Source: Agelas oroides (lineage: Eukaryota > Porifera > Demospongiae > Agelasida > Agelasidae). From it: a DNA stretch of 64,000 nucleotides. The notes beneath the pieces were generated by a model. The model worked only from the letters and a program-made list of their open reading frames with translations. It was not told where the DNA came from and searched no databases. Every line of letters starts with the position of its first letter. Position 1 is the first letter of the stretch. The stretch is from the NCBI GenBank assembly GCA_949130485.1, contig OX422199.1, positions 3,519,402-3,583,401 of the forward strand. The letters are read 5' to 3'. Position numbers and translations under genes: made by a program. Positions 63,501 through 64,000 of this stretch are shown one piece after another.

Positions 63501-64000
63501 AAGTACATTATTGCCTGATGTGGAGATTGCAGCACCACCATGGTATGATGCAAAATATGTTGCACTGTTCTCAAGGAAGGTTGTGTTCCCAGTAAATGTT
63601 AGGTTGCTACTGAGAGCAACAATGCCTCCTCCTCCTAAACATGAGTCAGACTCACAGTGGTTATGTGTGAACTCACTGTTCCCTGCCACAGTAATGTTGG
63701 TGTCATTCACTATAAGTGCAATGCCGAGGTTTTCATGAAAGGAACAGTTAACGAGTTCAGCATATTGTGTAGATTGCAGGAGCAGGACATAGTTACTAGG
63801 TGGAGTACCATATCTCCTGCCACAAGATACAAAAGCTAAGGAATGTACTTTGAACTTCACCATACTTGTAAAGCTGAGGCCAACTGGTCCACTGCAAACA
63901 ACATTTGCTACATTGCCTGAGGCAGACCCCCCACACATGGTTAGCCTGGCTACATTGGCAACTGTGATATTTGTATCAAGAGCATGGTCACCTGGCAAGA
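60534..64000 (-). CDS. Gene E: divergent member of the beta-helix/multi-pass membrane family (N-terminus outside window)
   Basis: The frame is open from the window edge to TAG at 60534-60536, at least 1154 residues. The first codons read LPGDHALD, equivalent to FLPGEHVLEG of A and D, so the true start lies beyond 64000. The ectodomain is shorter and is dominated by repeated NTVLSFSGTSNFISNS + GGGSGAIYT units, then GGAIYVNDG, CPCTNNHPDCNLL, CGCCKEGYSLVLGTSHCRKC and a 9-10 segment membrane domain. Conserved family motifs are WLNLDFGIETCFCNG, WLQFVFPVYIW, VWLYDANIDYLSGKHIPFF and KPFMDTYHAPYKAKHRYW. The tail of about 90 residues is unlike those of A and D and ends YTYGSIN. No lesions seen. Confidence 0.88.
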   Translation of the reverse strand, partial: LPGDHALDTNITVANVARLTMCGGSASGNVANVVCSGPVGLSFTSMVKFKVHSLAFVSCGRRYGTPPSNYVLLLQSTQYAELVNCSFHENLGIALIVNDTNITVAGNSEFTHNHCESDSCLGGGGIVALSSNLTFTGNTTFLENSATYFASYHGGAAISTSGNNVLSFTGTSNFISNSVTGGGSGAIYTLDNTVLSFSGTSNFISNSVTGGGSGAIYTLDNTVLSFSRTSNFISNLVGYGDGAGAILTTHNTVLTFNGTSNFINNSANSGGGAIVTSSSTVFSFNGTSNFINNSVYSPHGGAIGGAIYTSDYTQLSFNGTSKFFNNSAISGGAICADDNSQLMFSGTIYFTNNGHNISRQDIGLSDTYGGGVFIGIKSTFFIFPHATVYWENNHATLGGAIYVNDGSPKSYCNSYAPKEECFFQIPGQNLSSGIDVQLVFKNNSADHAGSVLYGGAIDNCKLTGLDSYSSGEVFDMIVNIENTDYSTSSNISSDPLGVCPCTNNHPDCNLLIALDVYPGETFQVSAVAVGQRTGTVPSTVRGIIQHSYNRKYIMNFAPGYLLTSQYLQPANNTCSELSYTLFSLSQFIGIDLYAEGTPCSKYYYKLLPTLMVMLNQTCPPGFNISESAKSCVCEPRLAKYSSQCNITNGVGQITRPSSQHFWVGYNNSSHGLILHPHCPFDYCVNDTVVFPLNDTDIQCAYNRSGFLCGCCKEGYSLVLGTSHCRKCTNSHLVLLIPFALMGVALVFLLLVCKLTVATGMLSSLVFYANIIGPTRTMFLPLESTNPLSIFIAWLNLDFGIETCFCNGLDTYSKTWLQFVFPVYIWVLVGLIIVVSHFSHRFANLLGNNPVSVLATLILLSYTKILRTLITVLYVTYLEYPTYNRMVWLYDANIDYLSGKHIPFFLVAVLVFLFLFLPYTLLLLLGQWLQAISHLRLFSWVNKLKPFMDTYHAPYKAKHRYWPGLLLVLRFVLLLVFAFQFNPQQDRVSINLLAILVGTGILVVWAWVSGGVYRNWYLDALEGSFALNLIILVGATYYVKLSGGNRLAVGCTSVSIAFATFIGILVFQLANVTGITQFLKRKCAAVVIRNGDQAAAEVEPQDNDSLPDRLINPGEYEPPFDTPQRHATVEPIEGEELVGEAQRKLIPVYTYGSIN
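62990..63560 (-). repeat. 87-bp coding repeats in gene E ectodomain
   Basis: Six to seven units of 29 codons follow one another. Two adjacent units at about 63349-63522 are almost identical in DNA (CTGAAGCTAAGTACAGTATT, CACCACTACCACCACCAG), and the outer ones are diverged. Each unit supplies one FxxN and one GGA turn, that is about one beta-helix coil. Copy-number change would lengthen the helix without a frameshift. Confidence 0.85.

Noticed and set aside
63996..63998. Start codon of E at the window edge.
   Set aside because: The codon is TTG within FLPGDH-type sequence that is internal in A and D. The gene continues beyond the window.

Overview
The window is animal genomic DNA, most likely from a sponge. 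Four things point to a metazoan: very large secreted or membrane ORFs with N-glycosylation-rich ectodomains, GT/AG splice sites, degenerate LINE and DNA-transposon copies, and dense MITEs. Sponge is an inference from my recollection that intronless giant beta-helix/multi-pass membrane proteins of this kind are common in demosponge gene sets. Nothing looks bacterial.

The backbone is a locally duplicated family of giant, apparently intronless cell-surface genes. Each encodes a signal peptide, a roughly 950-residue ectodomain of Pmp-like beta-helix repeats (GGA/FxxN pattern), a Cys-rich juxtamembrane segment, 9-10 membrane segments and a short acidic cytoplasmic tail. Members are: A (9710-14710, minus, intact); B (22154-26958, plus, a pseudogene with a nonsense codon and a 181-bp deletion); D (51627-56612, plus, intact); E (60534-window end, minus, a divergent relative whose N-terminus is outside the window); a 3' fragment at 2360-3265; and a tail relic at 59724-59903. 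Flanking DNA was duplicated with the genes. Recurrent modules include antisense exon relics of an unidentified gene and a 75-bp minisatellite. The paralogues are mosaics: A resembles B at the N-terminus, B resembles D in the distal ectodomain, and A resembles D in the last membrane segment.

Layout: 1-170 is the 3' end of an unidentified gene. 300-665 is a minisatellite. 1801-2359 is a MITE abutting the truncated receptor copy. 5560-8839 is a transposon nest inserted in the 3' flank of A. 14.9-19.0 kb holds MITEs and a LINE tail. 19.7-29.5 kb is pseudogene B with its duplicated flanks. 29.5-36.2 kb is a multi-level transposon nest around a dead ULP1-like protease/PHD-finger gene. 37-42 kb holds tandem repeats, a pogo-like MITE and a foldback element. 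42.58-50.18 kb looks like a split gene whose large intron contains two antisense retrotransposons: a CR1/L2-like LINE with an internal inversion and a 2A-like peptide, and an element with RT plus a restriction-like endonuclease. 51.6-64 kb holds D, its duplicated flank and E.

Limits: everything was read by eye. Splice structures, transposon superfamilies and the sponge assignment are inferences. Family similarities were judged by motif, not by search.
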